Source: Salinactinospora qingdaonensis (lineage in GTDB: Bacteria > Actinomycetota > Actinomycetes > Streptosporangiales > Streptosporangiaceae). From it: DNA of 64,000 nt. Positions within the stretch are counted from its first letter, which is position 1. Each line of letters begins with the position of its first letter. The translations under genes and the position numbers were made by a program. This document shows positions 23,262 to 32,536 of the stretch, piece after piece. Below the pieces are notes generated by a model that saw only the letters and a program-made list of their open reading frames with translations, was not told the origin of the DNA and did no database searches. Location: contig NZ_BAABDD010000016.1 in the NCBI RefSeq assembly GCF_039539445.1, forward strand, positions 1 to 64,000, written 5' to 3'.

Positions 23262-24245
23262 TCAGGGAAGGACAACGACGCGACCGGTCGTCTCACCCGC
23301 CGCTACCCGCTGCACGCCCTCGGCGGCTCGGTCGAGCGTGAGGCGCTCGCTGACGAGCGGGGCGATCAGGCCACGGTCGGCCAGGTCGGTGAGGCTCTCG
23401 TGCGCCTCGGCGACGAGCGCGGGGTCGCGCTGGCGGTACAGGCCCCAATGCAGGCCCACGAGCGAGTAGTTCTTGATCAGCGCGTGGTTGAGGCCCGGCG
23501 TGGGGATGGTGCCGCTGGCGAAACCGATGATGACGATGCGCCCTTCAAAGGCGACGCACTTGGTGGAGCCGGCGAAGGCGTCGCCACCCACGGGATCGAA
23601 GATGACGTCGGCGCCCCGCCCGTCGGTGGCCTCCTTGACGACCGCGATGAAGTCTTCGGAGTGGCGGTCGACGACGACATCGGCGCCGAGGTCAGTGGCG
23701 ATCTTGGCTTTCTCCGGGCCGCCGACGACACCGATGACGCGCGCGCCCGCGGCTTTGGCAAGCTGCACGGCGGCGCTCCCCACCCCACCGGCGGCGGCGT
23801 GGACGAGGACCGTCTCGCCTTGGCGCAGGTTGGCACGCCGGTGCAGGGCGAACCAGCCCGTCTGGTAGGCGATGAACAGCGAGGCGGCTGCCTCGTCGGA
23901 CAGCGAGGTCGGCGCGGGGAAGGCGGCGCCGCCGTCCATCAGGGCTTCGTCGGCGAAGGCACCCTCGGGCAGGTTGCTGGAGCCCAGGACGCGGTCGCCG
24001 ACGGCGAACCCGGTGACGCCGTCGCCGGTTGCGAGGACCTCGCCGCACAGTTCGATGCCGGGGGTGAACGGCAGGGAGGGTTTGATCTGGTACATCCCGC
24101 GGCACAAAAGGGCGTCGGGGAAGTTCACCGCCGCCGCGCGGACTTTGACGTGAAGTTGGCCAGGCCCAGGAGTGGGGGCCGCAACCTCCTCACTTGTGAG
24201 GACATCCACTGGTTCACCCAGCTCATGGACTCGCAGTGCTCGCAC
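23262..24245 (-). CDS. NADPH:quinone oxidoreductase, MDR superfamily
   Basis: The 327-residue protein starts at GTG 24245 with GGGAGGCGG upstream. It shows the MDR layout: AAAVNFPDALLCRGMYQ, PFTPGIELCGEV, GDRVLG, and the NADPH-binding VHAAAGGVGSAAVQLAKAAGA (about 147-167), then DPVGGDAFAGSTKCVAFEGRIVIIGFASG. It lacks zinc ligands, as expected for the quinone-oxidoreductase branch. It is first in a two-gene operon with the SDR, just downstream of a TetR-type palindrome. Confidence 0.88.
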   Translation of the reverse strand: MRALRVHELGEPVDVLTSEEVAAPTPGPGQLHVKVRAAAVNFPDALLCRGMYQIKPSLPFTPGIELCGEVLATGDGVTGFAVGDRVLGSSNLPEGAFADEALMDGGAAFPAPTSLSDEAAASLFIAYQTGWFALHRRANLRQGETVLVHAAAGGVGSAAVQLAKAAGARVIGVVGGPEKAKIATDLGADVVVDRHSEDFIAVVKEATDGRGADVIFDPVGGDAFAGSTKCVAFEGRIVIIGFASGTIPTPGLNHALIKNYSLVGLHWGLYRQRDPALVAEAHESLTDLADRGLIAPLVSERLTLDRAAEGVQRVAAGETTGRVVVLP

Positions 24246-24268
24246 TGGCCGCCTCCCGCACCATTAGA

Positions 24269-24284
24269 TACCGACTGGTCGGTA
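24269..24284. promoter_or_regulatory. TetR-type operator
   Basis: TACCGAC-TG-GTCGGTA is a perfect 7-bp inverted repeat with a 2-bp centre, 24 bp upstream of the oxidoreductase start. The shape is typical of TetR-family operators (for example those of fatty-acid and steroid catabolism repressors). No tetR gene lies in this part of the window. Confidence 0.7.
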
Positions 24285-24474
24285 ATGAGTGAAGCGCGAA
24301 ACAGGGAGCCTCGTCAAGGGCGCCGCACAGCAGGGGCACCACCGACACACTCGACGGGGCCTGCCCTCCGACCCGACCGACACACGCCCGGCAACGCCGC
24401 TGGACTCGGAAAACTCGACTACGACACCGGGTGTTTCTACGGGGTTGTCAAGCCGGAGGTGGGAAGGCTACGTC

Positions 24475-24513
24475 GTTCGCTCGTGCCTCGATCGCTGCGC
24501 GATCTCGCCAGCT
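24475..24513 (+). repeat. Dispersed palindromic repeat, copy G
   Basis: GTTCGCTCGTGCCTCGATCGC, 3-nt loop, GCGATCTCGCCAGC, followed by TTAAAAGAG. Convergent with copy H. Confidence 0.85.
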
Positions 24514-24800
24514 TAAAAGAGACGCGGCGGCTCTAGGGCGTGAGCGGTGTGGGGGGAGGTAGTTGAGGTGCCCCCGCAAACAATGCAGGGCACCGCCGGG
24601 GACGAAGGGAGACTGCTATAGCTCGGGACACAACAACGGGTGGCCTTCCCCGGCCATGGCGACAGGACGAGACGCCCCGAGACACGGCCCACCTCTGGGC
24701 CTGTTGATCTGACCATTCCAGGTATAGCCGCCCCATGGCAGGGAGTGCTCTCTCCAGACGGCGACAGATTAAAGCACCCACCGGGCACAACCCGCCTCTG

Positions 24801-24838
24801 GGCTGGCGAGATCGCGCAGCGATCGAGGCACGAGCGAC
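24801..24838 (-). repeat. Dispersed palindromic repeat, copy H
   Basis: GGCTGGCGAGATCGC, loop, GCGATCGAGGCACGAGCG in reverse orientation, followed by text matching the reverse of the extended left arm (AGGAAAACACC). About 330 bp from copy G. Confidence 0.85.
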
Positions 24839-25303
24839 AGGAAAACACCACACGCCCCCCTTCCGCCCCCACCACCCCCAGGACCCGCGTGTGCAGGGGC
24901 AAGGAGCCTGCGGTCCCGGTGGCACCCCCGGACCATGGTCGATAGGCAGACAGAGCCAGGCCGGCCCCGAAGGCCGGGAGTTCCCGTGCGCAACCGCCCT
25001 AAAAGGTGATGGGGAGCCATACACCCGAAGCGCCGCGCGAAACCCGTCGCCGCAGGCTCCACCGGAAAACGCGGCCGGAGGGAAACGCCGCCACGCCACT
25101 GCCCGCGCGCCGGCTGGCCACATCCGGTACCCGTTGCCACTCGGCCGCTCAACGGGGAGGTACGGCCGCGCCTCGCACCACCCGGCGCCGCCGGCCAGAA
25201 CGGGAAAAGCGGGAAACGAACACAAGGGTCGCGGCGCCCGGGGAAGCGGCGCCGGGCGCCGCGACATCGGCGCGTACGTTCGACGAGCCTCTCGGGAGAC
25301 CCT

Positions 25304-25319
25304 ACCCTTACGTAAGGGA
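25304..25319. promoter_or_regulatory. MerR-type dyad, distal
   Basis: ACCCTTACGTAAGGGA contains the perfect 14-bp palindrome CCCTTACGTAAGGG. It resembles the dyad next to merR and lies about 190 bp further upstream, so it may be a second binding site. Confidence 0.5.
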
Positions 25320-25491
25320 AGATTTTCCAGGATTCAAAGTGACTCACCGCACATTTGAGCGGTGGGAGGAGCCACATCGGCCACCCGTGACTTTTTCCTC
25401 CCCTTCCTCTCGCGCCGCCGCCGGCCGAGCGCCGCGCGGCCATAGCGGAGTCGGGGCGAGTTGTCAGGACACGGCCTAACCAGGGAGATCG

Positions 25492-25507
25492 ACCTTAACG
25501 TTAGGGT
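25492..25507. promoter_or_regulatory. MerR-type dyad at the merR-prfC promoter
   Basis: ACCTTAACGTTAGGGT has 8-bp arms with one mismatch and lies 25 bp before the merR start. The form suits an autoregulated MerR promoter. Promoter boxes could not be fixed. Confidence 0.55.
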
Positions 25508-25531
25508 AGATTCCTGCGAGGGGAGGTGTGG

Positions 25532-25957
25532 ATGGCTACAGCCCACATGCAGATCGGCGAGGTGGCCGAGCGGACCGGTCTGTCGTTGCGGACGATCCGT
25601 TACTACGGCGAGGTCGGCTTGGTCGAGCCCTCCGCACGCTCGCGTGGTGGTTTCCGGCTCTACACCGACGCCGACGTCGAACGGCTGCTACTGGTCAAAC
25701 GGATGAAGCCGCTCGACTTCAGCCTGGAGGACATGCGCGACCTGCTGGCCACCCTCGACCGACTCGCCGGCCACGAGGCCGCCCCCCGGGAACGCGACGA
25801 ACTCTTGAGCCGGCTGCGGATGTTCGAAGAGGCCACCGCGGCCCGATGCAGCGCGCTCCGCGAGGAGCTGGCCGCCGCCGAGGCGTTCGGCGAACGGCTG
25901 CGCAGCGAGCGGATCACGATCACGACTCACGTCGGCAAGGAGAAGAAGCCCAGGTGA
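25532..25957 (+). CDS. MerR-family transcriptional regulator
   Basis: ATG 25532 (GGGGAGG six bases upstream) gives 141 residues; GTG 25526 would overlap the ribosome binding site. The N-terminus has the MerR winged helix MQIGEVAERTGLSLRTIRYYGEVGLVEPSARSRGGFRLYTDADVERL. A coiled dimerisation helix with an Ala/Glu-rich end follows. No cysteine metal site is present, so it is not a typical metal sensor. The stop overlaps the prfC start (GTGA). Nearby dyads suggest it controls its own operon, including prfC. Confidence 0.88.
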   Translation: MATAHMQIGEVAERTGLSLRTIRYYGEVGLVEPSARSRGGFRLYTDADVERLLLVKRMKPLDFSLEDMRDLLATLDRLAGHEAAPRERDELLSRLRMFEEATAARCSALREELAAAEAFGERLRSERITITTHVGKEKKPR

Positions 25958-27579
25958 CTGTGGCAACCGAGTCCACGACGCACACCGACCCCGATGTGGC
26001 GGCTGAGGCTGCGCGTCGGCGGACGTTCGCAGTGATTTCACATCCGGATGCGGGTAAGTCGACGCTGACCGAGGCGTTGGCGCTGCATGCGGCGGCGATC
26101 ACCTCAGCCGGTGCGGTGCACGGCAAAGGCGACCGGCGCGGGGTGACCTCGGACTGGATGGGCATGGAGCAGGCCCGCGGGATCTCGATCACCTCGGCGG
26201 CGCTACGCATCGATTATGGCGACTGTGTGCTCAACCTGCTCGACACGCCCGGCCACGCCGACTTCTCCGAGGACACCTACCGGGTGCTCTCGGCGGTGGA
26301 CTGCGCGATCATGCTGTTGGACTCGGCCAAGGGCCTGGAGCCCCAAACCCTGAAACTGTTCGACGTGTGCCGCGCCCGGCGCGTGCCGGTCATCACCTTT
26401 GTCAACAAGTGGGACCGGCCCGGCCGCGAACCCCTGGAACTGCTCGACGAGATCGAACAGCGCATCGGCCTGCGCCCCACCCCCTTGAACTGGCCGGTGG
26501 GCATCGCCGGCGACTTCCGCGGCCTGATCGACCGCACCGACGGTTGCTACACCAAGCTGTACCGCGCCCCGGGCGGGGCCACCCGCGCCCGGGAGGAACG
26601 CCTCGACGCCGCCCAGGCCGCCCAGATGGAAGGCGATGAGTGGACCCAGGCCCAAGAGGAACTCGAACTCCTCGGCGAGATCGGCGCCGACTACGACGAG
26701 CCCTCCTTTAGAGCCGGTGAATCCTCGCCGGTGCTGTTCGGCGCCGCCCTGCCCAACTTCGGCGTCTCCCAACTCCTGCAAGCACTGGTCGAGTTGGCCC
26801 CAGCCCCAGCCGACCCGGTGGATGCCCAGGGCCAGGTGCGCCCGGTAGGCGCACCGTTTGCCGGCCAGGTATTCAAGATGCAGGCCAACATGGACAAAAA
26901 CCACCGCGACCGCATGGCCTTCGTGCGCATCGCCTCGGGACACTTCGAGCGCGGCATGGTGCTCACCCACGCCCGCACCGGGCGTCCGTTTGCCACCAAG
27001 TACTCCCAGGCGGTGTTTGGCAGCGAACGCTCCACCATCGACACCGCCTACCCCGGCGACGTGATCGCCTTGGTCAACGCCAACGCGCTCAGCGTGGGCG
27101 ACACCCTCTACACCGGCCCCACGGTGCAGTTCGCCGCGATCCCCAGCTTCGCCCCCGAACACTTCGCCGTAGCCCGGGCCCGCGACGCCAGCCGCTACAA
27201 GCAGTTCCAGCGCGGCATCGCCCAACTCGACGCCGAAGGCGTGGTCCAGGTATTGACCTCCGACGTGCGCGGCGAGCAGGCCCCGGTGCTGGCCGCGGTC
27301 GGCCCGCTCCAGTTCGACGTGGTCAAACACCGCATGGCCGAAGAATTCCACGCCCCCGTCGAACTGTCCCACCTGGACTACACCCTGGCCCGGCGCACCG
27401 ACGCCGCCTCCGCACCCACCGCCCACGGCCTCTCCGGCGCCGAAGTCCTCACCCGCCGCGCCGACAACGAGCTGCTGGTGCTGATCCACAACAAGTACCG
27501 GCTGCGCGTCATCGAACGCGACAACCCCGACCTCGCCCTCGAACCCCTCCTCGCCGGCGGCGTCGCCGACAACGCCTAA
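25954..27579 (+). CDS. prfC: Peptide chain release factor 3 (GTPase)
   Basis: GTG 25954 overlaps the merR stop; the product is 541 residues, close to the usual 530. The GTPase motifs are intact: SHPDAGKST (29-37), RGISITSA switch I, DTPGHADFSEDTYRVLSAVD and NKWDRPGREP. RF3-specific text includes HGKGDRRGVTSDWMGMEQ and the C-terminal GPLQFDVVKHRMAEEF. It recycles class I release factors from the ribosome. Translational coupling to a MerR regulator is unusual for this gene and hints at regulated expression. Confidence 0.95.
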   Translation: MTVATESTTHTDPDVAAEAARRRTFAVISHPDAGKSTLTEALALHAAAITSAGAVHGKGDRRGVTSDWMGMEQARGISITSAALRIDYGDCVLNLLDTPGHADFSEDTYRVLSAVDCAIMLLDSAKGLEPQTLKLFDVCRARRVPVITFVNKWDRPGREPLELLDEIEQRIGLRPTPLNWPVGIAGDFRGLIDRTDGCYTKLYRAPGGATRAREERLDAAQAAQMEGDEWTQAQEELELLGEIGADYDEPSFRAGESSPVLFGAALPNFGVSQLLQALVELAPAPADPVDAQGQVRPVGAPFAGQVFKMQANMDKNHRDRMAFVRIASGHFERGMVLTHARTGRPFATKYSQAVFGSERSTIDTAYPGDVIALVNANALSVGDTLYTGPTVQFAAIPSFAPEHFAVARARDASRYKQFQRGIAQLDAEGVVQVLTSDVRGEQAPVLAAVGPLQFDVVKHRMAEEFHAPVELSHLDYTLARRTDAASAPTAHGLSGAEVLTRRADNELLVLIHNKYRLRVIERDNPDLALEPLLAGGVADNA

Positions 27580-27645
27580 CCACCCACCCCCAGGACCCGC
27601 CGGCCCACAGCCAGCACGGCACTGCGCCGTGAAGGGTGTTCCCGT

Positions 27646-29043
27646 GTGTCGGACACCGGCGTCGCCGCCGCGCGGCGCGGTCCCGCCCGCTGCCCTAGCG
27701 GCACCGTCTTGAGGAGTCCTCAACTGTCCTCCGCAGAGGTAACCGGCCCGGCAACGTCTCCGAGCAAAGCCGTCAAGGCGCCGGGGCGCAGCGCCCTGAT
27801 CGCCATGTCGGGGATCGTGTTCGCGTTGAGTGCCCCCGGCCAGACCGCCGGGATCTCGGTATTCGTCGACTACATCATCGCCGACCTCGACGTCAGCCGC
27901 TCCGCGGTCTCGGCCGCCTACATGGTCGGCACGCTCAGTGGGGCGCTCGCACTGCCTTGGATCGGCAGGGCGGTGGACCGCTTCGGCGTGCGCCGGGTCC
28001 TGACGCTGGTCGCCTTGGGCTTCGGGGCGTTTCTGACCGTGCTGGCACTGGCCCAAGAGCTGGTGGGGCTGACGGTGGGCTTCGTCGGCGCGCGCGCTTT
28101 GGGCCAGGGCGGCATGACGATGATCGCGACCACGGCGGTAGGTATCGCCGTCACCCGCAAGCGTGGCACCGCGCTGGGCATCACCAGCGCCGTGGGCACG
28201 GCGGGGATCTCGCTGTTTCCGCTGCTGTCGGAGCGCATGGTCGCCGAGATCGGCTGGCGCTGGACCTTCTTGGCCGAGGCGGGAACGATCTGGCTGGTCG
28301 TGGTGCCGGTGGCCTGGTGGGGGATGCGTGGGGTGCGGCGCAGCGTGGCTGCCGCCCCCCACGAGGGCACCGCCTCCCAGCAGACCGAGACCGCGGCCGA
28401 TACGGCTGGCAACGAGCCGGCCGACAACCCGTGGCCGCTGCGGCTCGTACTGCGCACGTCGATGTTCTGGGTCATCAGCAGCGCCGTGGCCTGTAGCGGG
28501 CTGGTCGCCACGGCCGTGTTCTTCCACCAGATCGCCGTGCTGGGCGAGCAGGGGCTGAGCACGACCGAGGCGGCGGCCAACTTCCTGCCGCAGACCCTGG
28601 CGGGGCTAGTGGCCTCCCTGCTGTTCAGCTCCGCAGCCGACCGCTTCTCGCCCAAGCTGCTCATCTGCGGCGTGATGGCGCTGCACGCGGCCACCTTGGC
28701 GCTACTGCCGCTGGTGAGCCCCGGAGTGACGGCCGTGGCCTACGGCGCGTCTCTGGGAGGAGCCGCGGCGGGAGCGCGCGCTGTGGAGGCGGCGGCGTTC
28801 CCCTACTACTACGGCACCGCCATCCTGGGGACGCTGCGGGGACTGACCCAGACGATCGCCGTGGCCGCCACCGCCGTGGGCCCCCTCCTGCTGTCGGCCG
28901 GCTATGACCTCACCGGCTCCTACATGCCACCGGTGCTGGCGCTGGCAGTGCTGCCGGCGATCATCGCCGTGGCCGCTCCCCTGGCGCGCCGGCCCACAAC
29001 GCCAGGAGCGCGACCACGGGGCCGGCCACCGGTGGTGGAGTGA
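27646..29043 (+). CDS. MFS transporter
   Basis: With GTG 27646 the product is 465 residues and has about 12 hydrophobic segments. Two MFS halves are joined by a charged loop (AAPHEGTASQQTETAADTAG, about 240-260). GRAVDRFGVRRVL is the TM2-3 loop. The first 45 residues have no membrane character and the real start could be further in. The substrate is unknown; the pattern APGQTAGISVFVDY with SAAYMVGTLSGAL resembles monocarboxylate- or cyanate-transporter-like families. It is convergent with the stress protein gene, only 10 bp between stops. Confidence 0.8.
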   Translation: MSDTGVAAARRGPARCPSGTVLRSPQLSSAEVTGPATSPSKAVKAPGRSALIAMSGIVFALSAPGQTAGISVFVDYIIADLDVSRSAVSAAYMVGTLSGALALPWIGRAVDRFGVRRVLTLVALGFGAFLTVLALAQELVGLTVGFVGARALGQGGMTMIATTAVGIAVTRKRGTALGITSAVGTAGISLFPLLSERMVAEIGWRWTFLAEAGTIWLVVVPVAWWGMRGVRRSVAAAPHEGTASQQTETAADTAGNEPADNPWPLRLVLRTSMFWVISSAVACSGLVATAVFFHQIAVLGEQGLSTTEAAANFLPQTLAGLVASLLFSSAADRFSPKLLICGVMALHAATLALLPLVSPGVTAVAYGASLGGAAAGARAVEAAAFPYYYGTAILGTLRGLTQTIAVAATAVGPLLLSAGYDLTGSYMPPVLALAVLPAIIAVAAPLARRPTTPGARPRGRPPVVE

Positions 29044-29053
29044 GCCACGCCCC

Positions 29054-29959
29054 TCAGCGCAGCACCGCCACCGGCCCGTGGGCGCCGTGCAGCACGGACT
29101 GGCTGACCGAGCCCAACAGCAGGCCGGCGAAACCACCCTTGCCGCGAGAACCGACCACGATGAGATCGGCCGGTGTGCTCTCCTCCAGGAGCGCGACGGC
29201 GGGGTGCGCACACACCTTGCGGGTGGTGACGACGACGTCGGGGTAGCTCTGCCGAGGCCCGAGGAGGGCGTGGTCGAGGGTGTGCTGGGCCGCCTCGACC
29301 ATGCGCGAATCGTCGAGCACCTCGGGCGGGAGCGGCCCCATAGCCGACGTGAACGCCGAGACCGGCTGCCAGGCACAAAGGGCGACCAACTCGGCCCCCC
29401 GGTACTCGGCTTCGGCGAAGGCGAAGTCGACAGCCCGCTGAGAGCCCTCCGAGCCGTCCACGCCCACAATGATCCGTCCTTTGACGCCTTGGGCCTCCTC
29501 GTGCTTCTTGGGCAGCACGACCAGCGGCACGGGTGAGTGCGCGGCCAACTCGACCCCCACGGAACCGATGAAGGCCGAGCCCAGCTTGCCCATGCCCCGC
29601 GAGCCGATGATCACGACGGCGGCGCCGGGCTCGCCGGCGGCCTCCAAAACCGCGTCGGCGGGACGCTGCTTGACCAGCCGCGTGTCGACCTCCAACTCGG
29701 GGTAGAGGCGCTTGACCCAGTCACGGGCGTACTCCACGAGCGCGCGGGCGTCCTGGGTGCGGTGCGACTCGGCTGACTCGTCGCGGCGGAACAGCTCACC
29801 GAAGGGCCCCTCGCGCTCGGAGGGGGTGACGGCGGTGACGATACGCACCCCCAACCCGCGCAGGTGCGCCTCGTGGGCAGACCATTCGAGTGCCCATCGG
29901 CTGGAGTCGGAACCGTCCACACCAACGACGACCCAGCGGGTCTGCGATGTCGTGTTCAA
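29054..29959 (-). CDS. Universal stress protein, two tandem UspA domains
   Basis: The 301-residue protein consists of two UspA domains (about 8-150 and 160-301), each starting VVGVDGS. ATP-binding G-2x-G-9x-G(S) patterns are visible in IIGSRGMGKLGSAFIGSVG and VVGSRGKGGFAGLLLGSVS, so both halves look nucleotide-competent. Such tandem Usp proteins in actinobacteria are linked to hypoxia and stationary-phase responses. It has its own promoter region in the 240-bp gap to the divergent membrane gene. Confidence 0.9.
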   Translation of the reverse strand: MNTTSQTRWVVVGVDGSDSSRWALEWSAHEAHLRGLGVRIVTAVTPSEREGPFGELFRRDESAESHRTQDARALVEYARDWVKRLYPELEVDTRLVKQRPADAVLEAAGEPGAAVVIIGSRGMGKLGSAFIGSVGVELAAHSPVPLVVLPKKHEEAQGVKGRIIVGVDGSEGSQRAVDFAFAEAEYRGAELVALCAWQPVSAFTSAMGPLPPEVLDDSRMVEAAQHTLDHALLGPRQSYPDVVVTTRKVCAHPAVALLEESTPADLIVVGSRGKGGFAGLLLGSVSQSVLHGAHGPVAVLR

Positions 29960-30203
29960 CAGGGCTACCTCCGCTCTCGTTCCTCATCGCGCCCGTGAGC
30001 GGCGCGCGGATGCTGGGTCCGCGCGTCCCTTCCACGCCGGGAACTACCCGCCTCCTCGTCGGATTCACAGCGGGCCCAGCCGCACCGGTGCCGCGAGGAC
30101 ACCTCAAACTTACTACCCTGTGTCGTAGTGGGGTGCGTCGCCGGGCGACGCGAGCACGCCCCACCGGGCCGCTTCACGCAACGAACGACGGGGGACACCA
30201 GCC

Positions 30204-30569
30204 GTGGTCGAGGCACTGACCACCACAATCGAGATCGCCTCCCTGCTTCTGGCCGGCTGGTGCCTGGTCTCGACGGTTCGCGACCGATCGATGGGGGTTG
30301 GCCACCTCGTCGCCATGGCGCTCCTGGAACTGCTGCTGATCGGCCAGGTCGTGGTCTCGACCGTGCTCATGGTCGGGGGCGAGCGCCCCGAGGAGACCAT
30401 CACCTTCATCGCCTACCTGGCCACCGTCGTCCTCATCCCGCCGGCGTGCGCGCTGTGGGGACTGCTGGAGCGCAGCCGCTGGGGGCCCGCCGTCATCGCG
30501 TTCGCCTGTTTGATCCTGCCGGTGATGATGGTGCGACTCGACCAGATCTGGAACCCCGCTCTTGCCTGA
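30204..30569 (+). CDS. Small integral membrane protein
   Basis: GTG 30204 gives 121 residues with four hydrophobic segments (about 7-22, 34-57, 68-90, 95-112) and few charges. I do not recognise the family. Its last codons overlap the start of the following gene, so the two are translationally coupled and may form a two-subunit membrane complex. Confidence 0.7.
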   Translation: MVEALTTTIEIASLLLAGWCLVSTVRDRSMGVGHLVAMALLELLLIGQVVVSTVLMVGGERPEETITFIAYLATVVLIPPACALWGLLERSRWGPAVIAFACLILPVMMVRLDQIWNPALA

Positions 30570-31011
30570 ACCCTCCGCCTCCGGCGCGACGCCGCCCGCC
30601 AGCCGCAGCGGCCCGGGGCGCGTCCTCGTCGCCGTGTACGCGATCTTCGCGTTGGCGGCGACCGCCCGCGCCGCGGTACAGATCGCGACCCGGTTCGAGG
30701 AGGCGCCGTTGGCCTACCTGCTGTCGGCGCTGGCCGGTCTCATTTACATCGTGGCCACGGTGGGGATCGCCCGGGCCGGACGGACCTCGCACCGCGTGGC
30801 GGTCGTCGCGTGCGCGGTCGAACTGGCCGGCGTACTGGCGGTGGGGACGGCCAGTGTGTTCGAGCCGGCCCTGTTCCCCGACGACACGGTCTGGTCGCGG
30901 TTCGGCTCCGGCTACCTGTTCATCCCCTTGGTGTTGCCCGTCCTGGGGTTGCTGTGGCTAGGCCATGTGAACCGCCGCGAGAGCCGATGGGCAGGCCAGC
31001 CCCCGCGATGA
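30562..31011 (+). CDS. Small integral membrane protein, coupled to its upstream neighbour
   Basis: The TTG start at 30562 lies inside the end of the upstream gene, giving 149 residues. A Pro/Ser-rich N-terminal tail of about 18 residues precedes four hydrophobic segments (ALAATARAAVQ, YLLSALAGLIYIVATVG, VAVVACAVELAGVLAVG, LFIPLVLPVLGLLWLG). The tail ends WSRFGSGYLF just before the last segment. No enzyme motif. Function unknown. Confidence 0.7.
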   Translation: MPEPSASGATPPASRSGPGRVLVAVYAIFALAATARAAVQIATRFEEAPLAYLLSALAGLIYIVATVGIARAGRTSHRVAVVACAVELAGVLAVGTASVFEPALFPDDTVWSRFGSGYLFIPLVLPVLGLLWLGHVNRRESRWAGQPPR

Positions 31012-31063
31012 TGGCGGACGCCCAGGCGAAACGGTGGGTGTGAAAAGGATATAGGCTGCAACC

Positions 31064-31930
31064 ATGCCCGATCAGCACGAGGCCACTCTGCCTGTCGTCG
31101 TCGACGCCGACTGGCTAGCCCGCCACCTCGACGAGGTCGCGTTGGCTGATGTGCGCTGGTACCTTGACGGCTCCTCGGGTTATGAGGCCTATCTCGGCGG
31201 CCACCTGCCCGGCGCGGTGTGGATCGACGTCGACCACGACCTCGCGGCCCCGCCGAGCCCACAAGGGGGCCGACACCCCTTGCCCGATCCCGACCACTTC
31301 GCCCGTGCTCTTGGCCGGCGCGGGATCGGCGACGACACGCCGGTCGTGGCCTACGACGACGCGGGCGGCTCCGTGGCGGCCCGTCTGGTGTGGATGCTGC
31401 GCGTGTTGGGCTGCCCGGCGGCGCTCCTCGACGGCGGCATGGACGCCTGGCAAGGGCCGTTGGAACGCGAATCCGCGTCTCGGCAGCCGTGCGAGCGCAC
31501 CGTGCTGCCCTGGCCCGCCGAGCGTGTCGTCGACGCCGCCACGGTGCTGGCCGCCACCAGCGACGACTCCCAGGTGCTGCTCGATGCCCGCGCCCGAGGC
31601 CGGTTCACCGGCGAAAGCCCCAGCGCTGTCGACGCCCGCCCCGGTCACATCCCGAGCGCGCGCAGCGCTCAATGGCAGGACAACCTCACCCCCGACGGGC
31701 GGCTGCTCTCCGCTGAACAGCTCCGCGCCCGCTTTACCGCACTGGGCGTCACCACTGCCGTACCCCCGATCGCCTACTGCGGCTCAGGCGTCACTGCCTG
31801 CCATGACCTGCTCGCCCTCGAACACGCCGGATTCGCCGGAGCTCGGTTGTACCCGGGATCGTGGAGCGCGTGGGGCGCCGACCCAGAACTGCCCGCAGAA
31901 ACCGGCGATCCCACCACCGGCGCCGGTTAG
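31064..31930 (+). CDS. sseA: Thiosulfate/3-mercaptopyruvate sulfurtransferase, two rhodanese domains
   Basis: The 288-residue protein has tandem rhodanese domains. The C-terminal one carries the active-site loop CGSGVTA with the persulfide Cys at 239, preceded by DARARGRFTGE. The N-terminal domain is inactive, with Asp in the loop YDDAGGSVAAR, as is usual for this family. It transfers sulfur from thiosulfate or 3-mercaptopyruvate to cyanide or thiol acceptors in the cytoplasm. The short AT-rich upstream segment (GGATATAGGC) may carry the -10 box. Confidence 0.92.
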   Translation: MPDQHEATLPVVVDADWLARHLDEVALADVRWYLDGSSGYEAYLGGHLPGAVWIDVDHDLAAPPSPQGGRHPLPDPDHFARALGRRGIGDDTPVVAYDDAGGSVAARLVWMLRVLGCPAALLDGGMDAWQGPLERESASRQPCERTVLPWPAERVVDAATVLAATSDDSQVLLDARARGRFTGESPSAVDARPGHIPSARSAQWQDNLTPDGRLLSAEQLRARFTALGVTTAVPPIAYCGSGVTACHDLLALEHAGFAGARLYPGSWSAWGADPELPAETGDPTTGAG

Positions 31931-32536
31931 GTCGCGCTCTTCCGGTGCAGACCGGCGCCGATTGTCGGCAACGTGGTGGGTACGGCCGACGGCACCGCAC
32001 CGCGCCCCCGAGGACGGGGGAGAATCGCCCACTGGCCTTGGGGCGCCGCGTGAACGCACTCTCGGATGCGTCAAGAGCCGCATCGAGGGTAGGGACGCCG
32101 ACAGCACCACGGTCAACCCGCATCCCCCGCGAGGATTGGCCAGACACGGCCGCTCTAGCACAGGGGATGGCCGCCGGTGGCAAACACCACGCGGGTTATT
32201 CTGTTGAACACCGCGTGACCTGCGGACTTGGGTTAGTGGGCGGTCACGCGGTGGGCTAGCTGAGAGGGCGAGGCACGGGTCCATGTTCAGCTACACACTG
32301 CCTGTTACGAGAGCGACGCGCCGTTATGTCCCGACAATAGCCGCACAGCCCGCAACGAGGGACGCAACGTTCGGGGGCGGTCAAGCCGGCGCGTTGAACA
32401 CTCGAAACCGTGCCTATCCGCTGTCTCACCACTTTCTAACCTTCACGGCGCACTGTTGTGCACGGAATGAACGACACCTCGGCGGGGCGACGACGACCTC
32501 CGCCGAAACGCCACGTGGATTGGCCCGGAGGACACC
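31931..32536. other. Intergenic region, about 600 bp
   Basis: No supported gene. A 10-bp inverted repeat, CCGCGTGACC (32211-32220) with GGTCACGCGG (32242-32251), could be an operator or weak terminator. The segment from 32280 to 32470 is AT-richer and is the probable promoter region of the protease gene. Confidence 0.5.

Larger units (their letters stand above)
24285..25531. other. Gene-free region, about 1.2 kb, with a convergent repeat pair and MerR-type dyads
   Basis: Reading frames here lack ribosome binding sites and are dominated by the palindromic repeat. The region holds copies G and H as a convergent pair and, further right, two related dyads at 25304-25319 and 25492-25507. The text TGTCAAGCCGGAGGTGGG before copy G recurs near copies I and J (about 34395 and 34831). 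Confidence 0.6.

Noticed and set aside
24533..25267. 244-codon minus-strand frame in the gene-free gap before merR
   Set aside because: It contains the translated palindromic repeat, has no ribosome binding site and shows no recognisable domain.
26203..28527. 774-codon open frame on the minus strand across prfC and the MFS gene
   Set aside because: It is antisense to two well-supported genes, is Gly/Arg/His-rich without motifs, and exists because GC-rich third positions suppress stops in the opposite strand.
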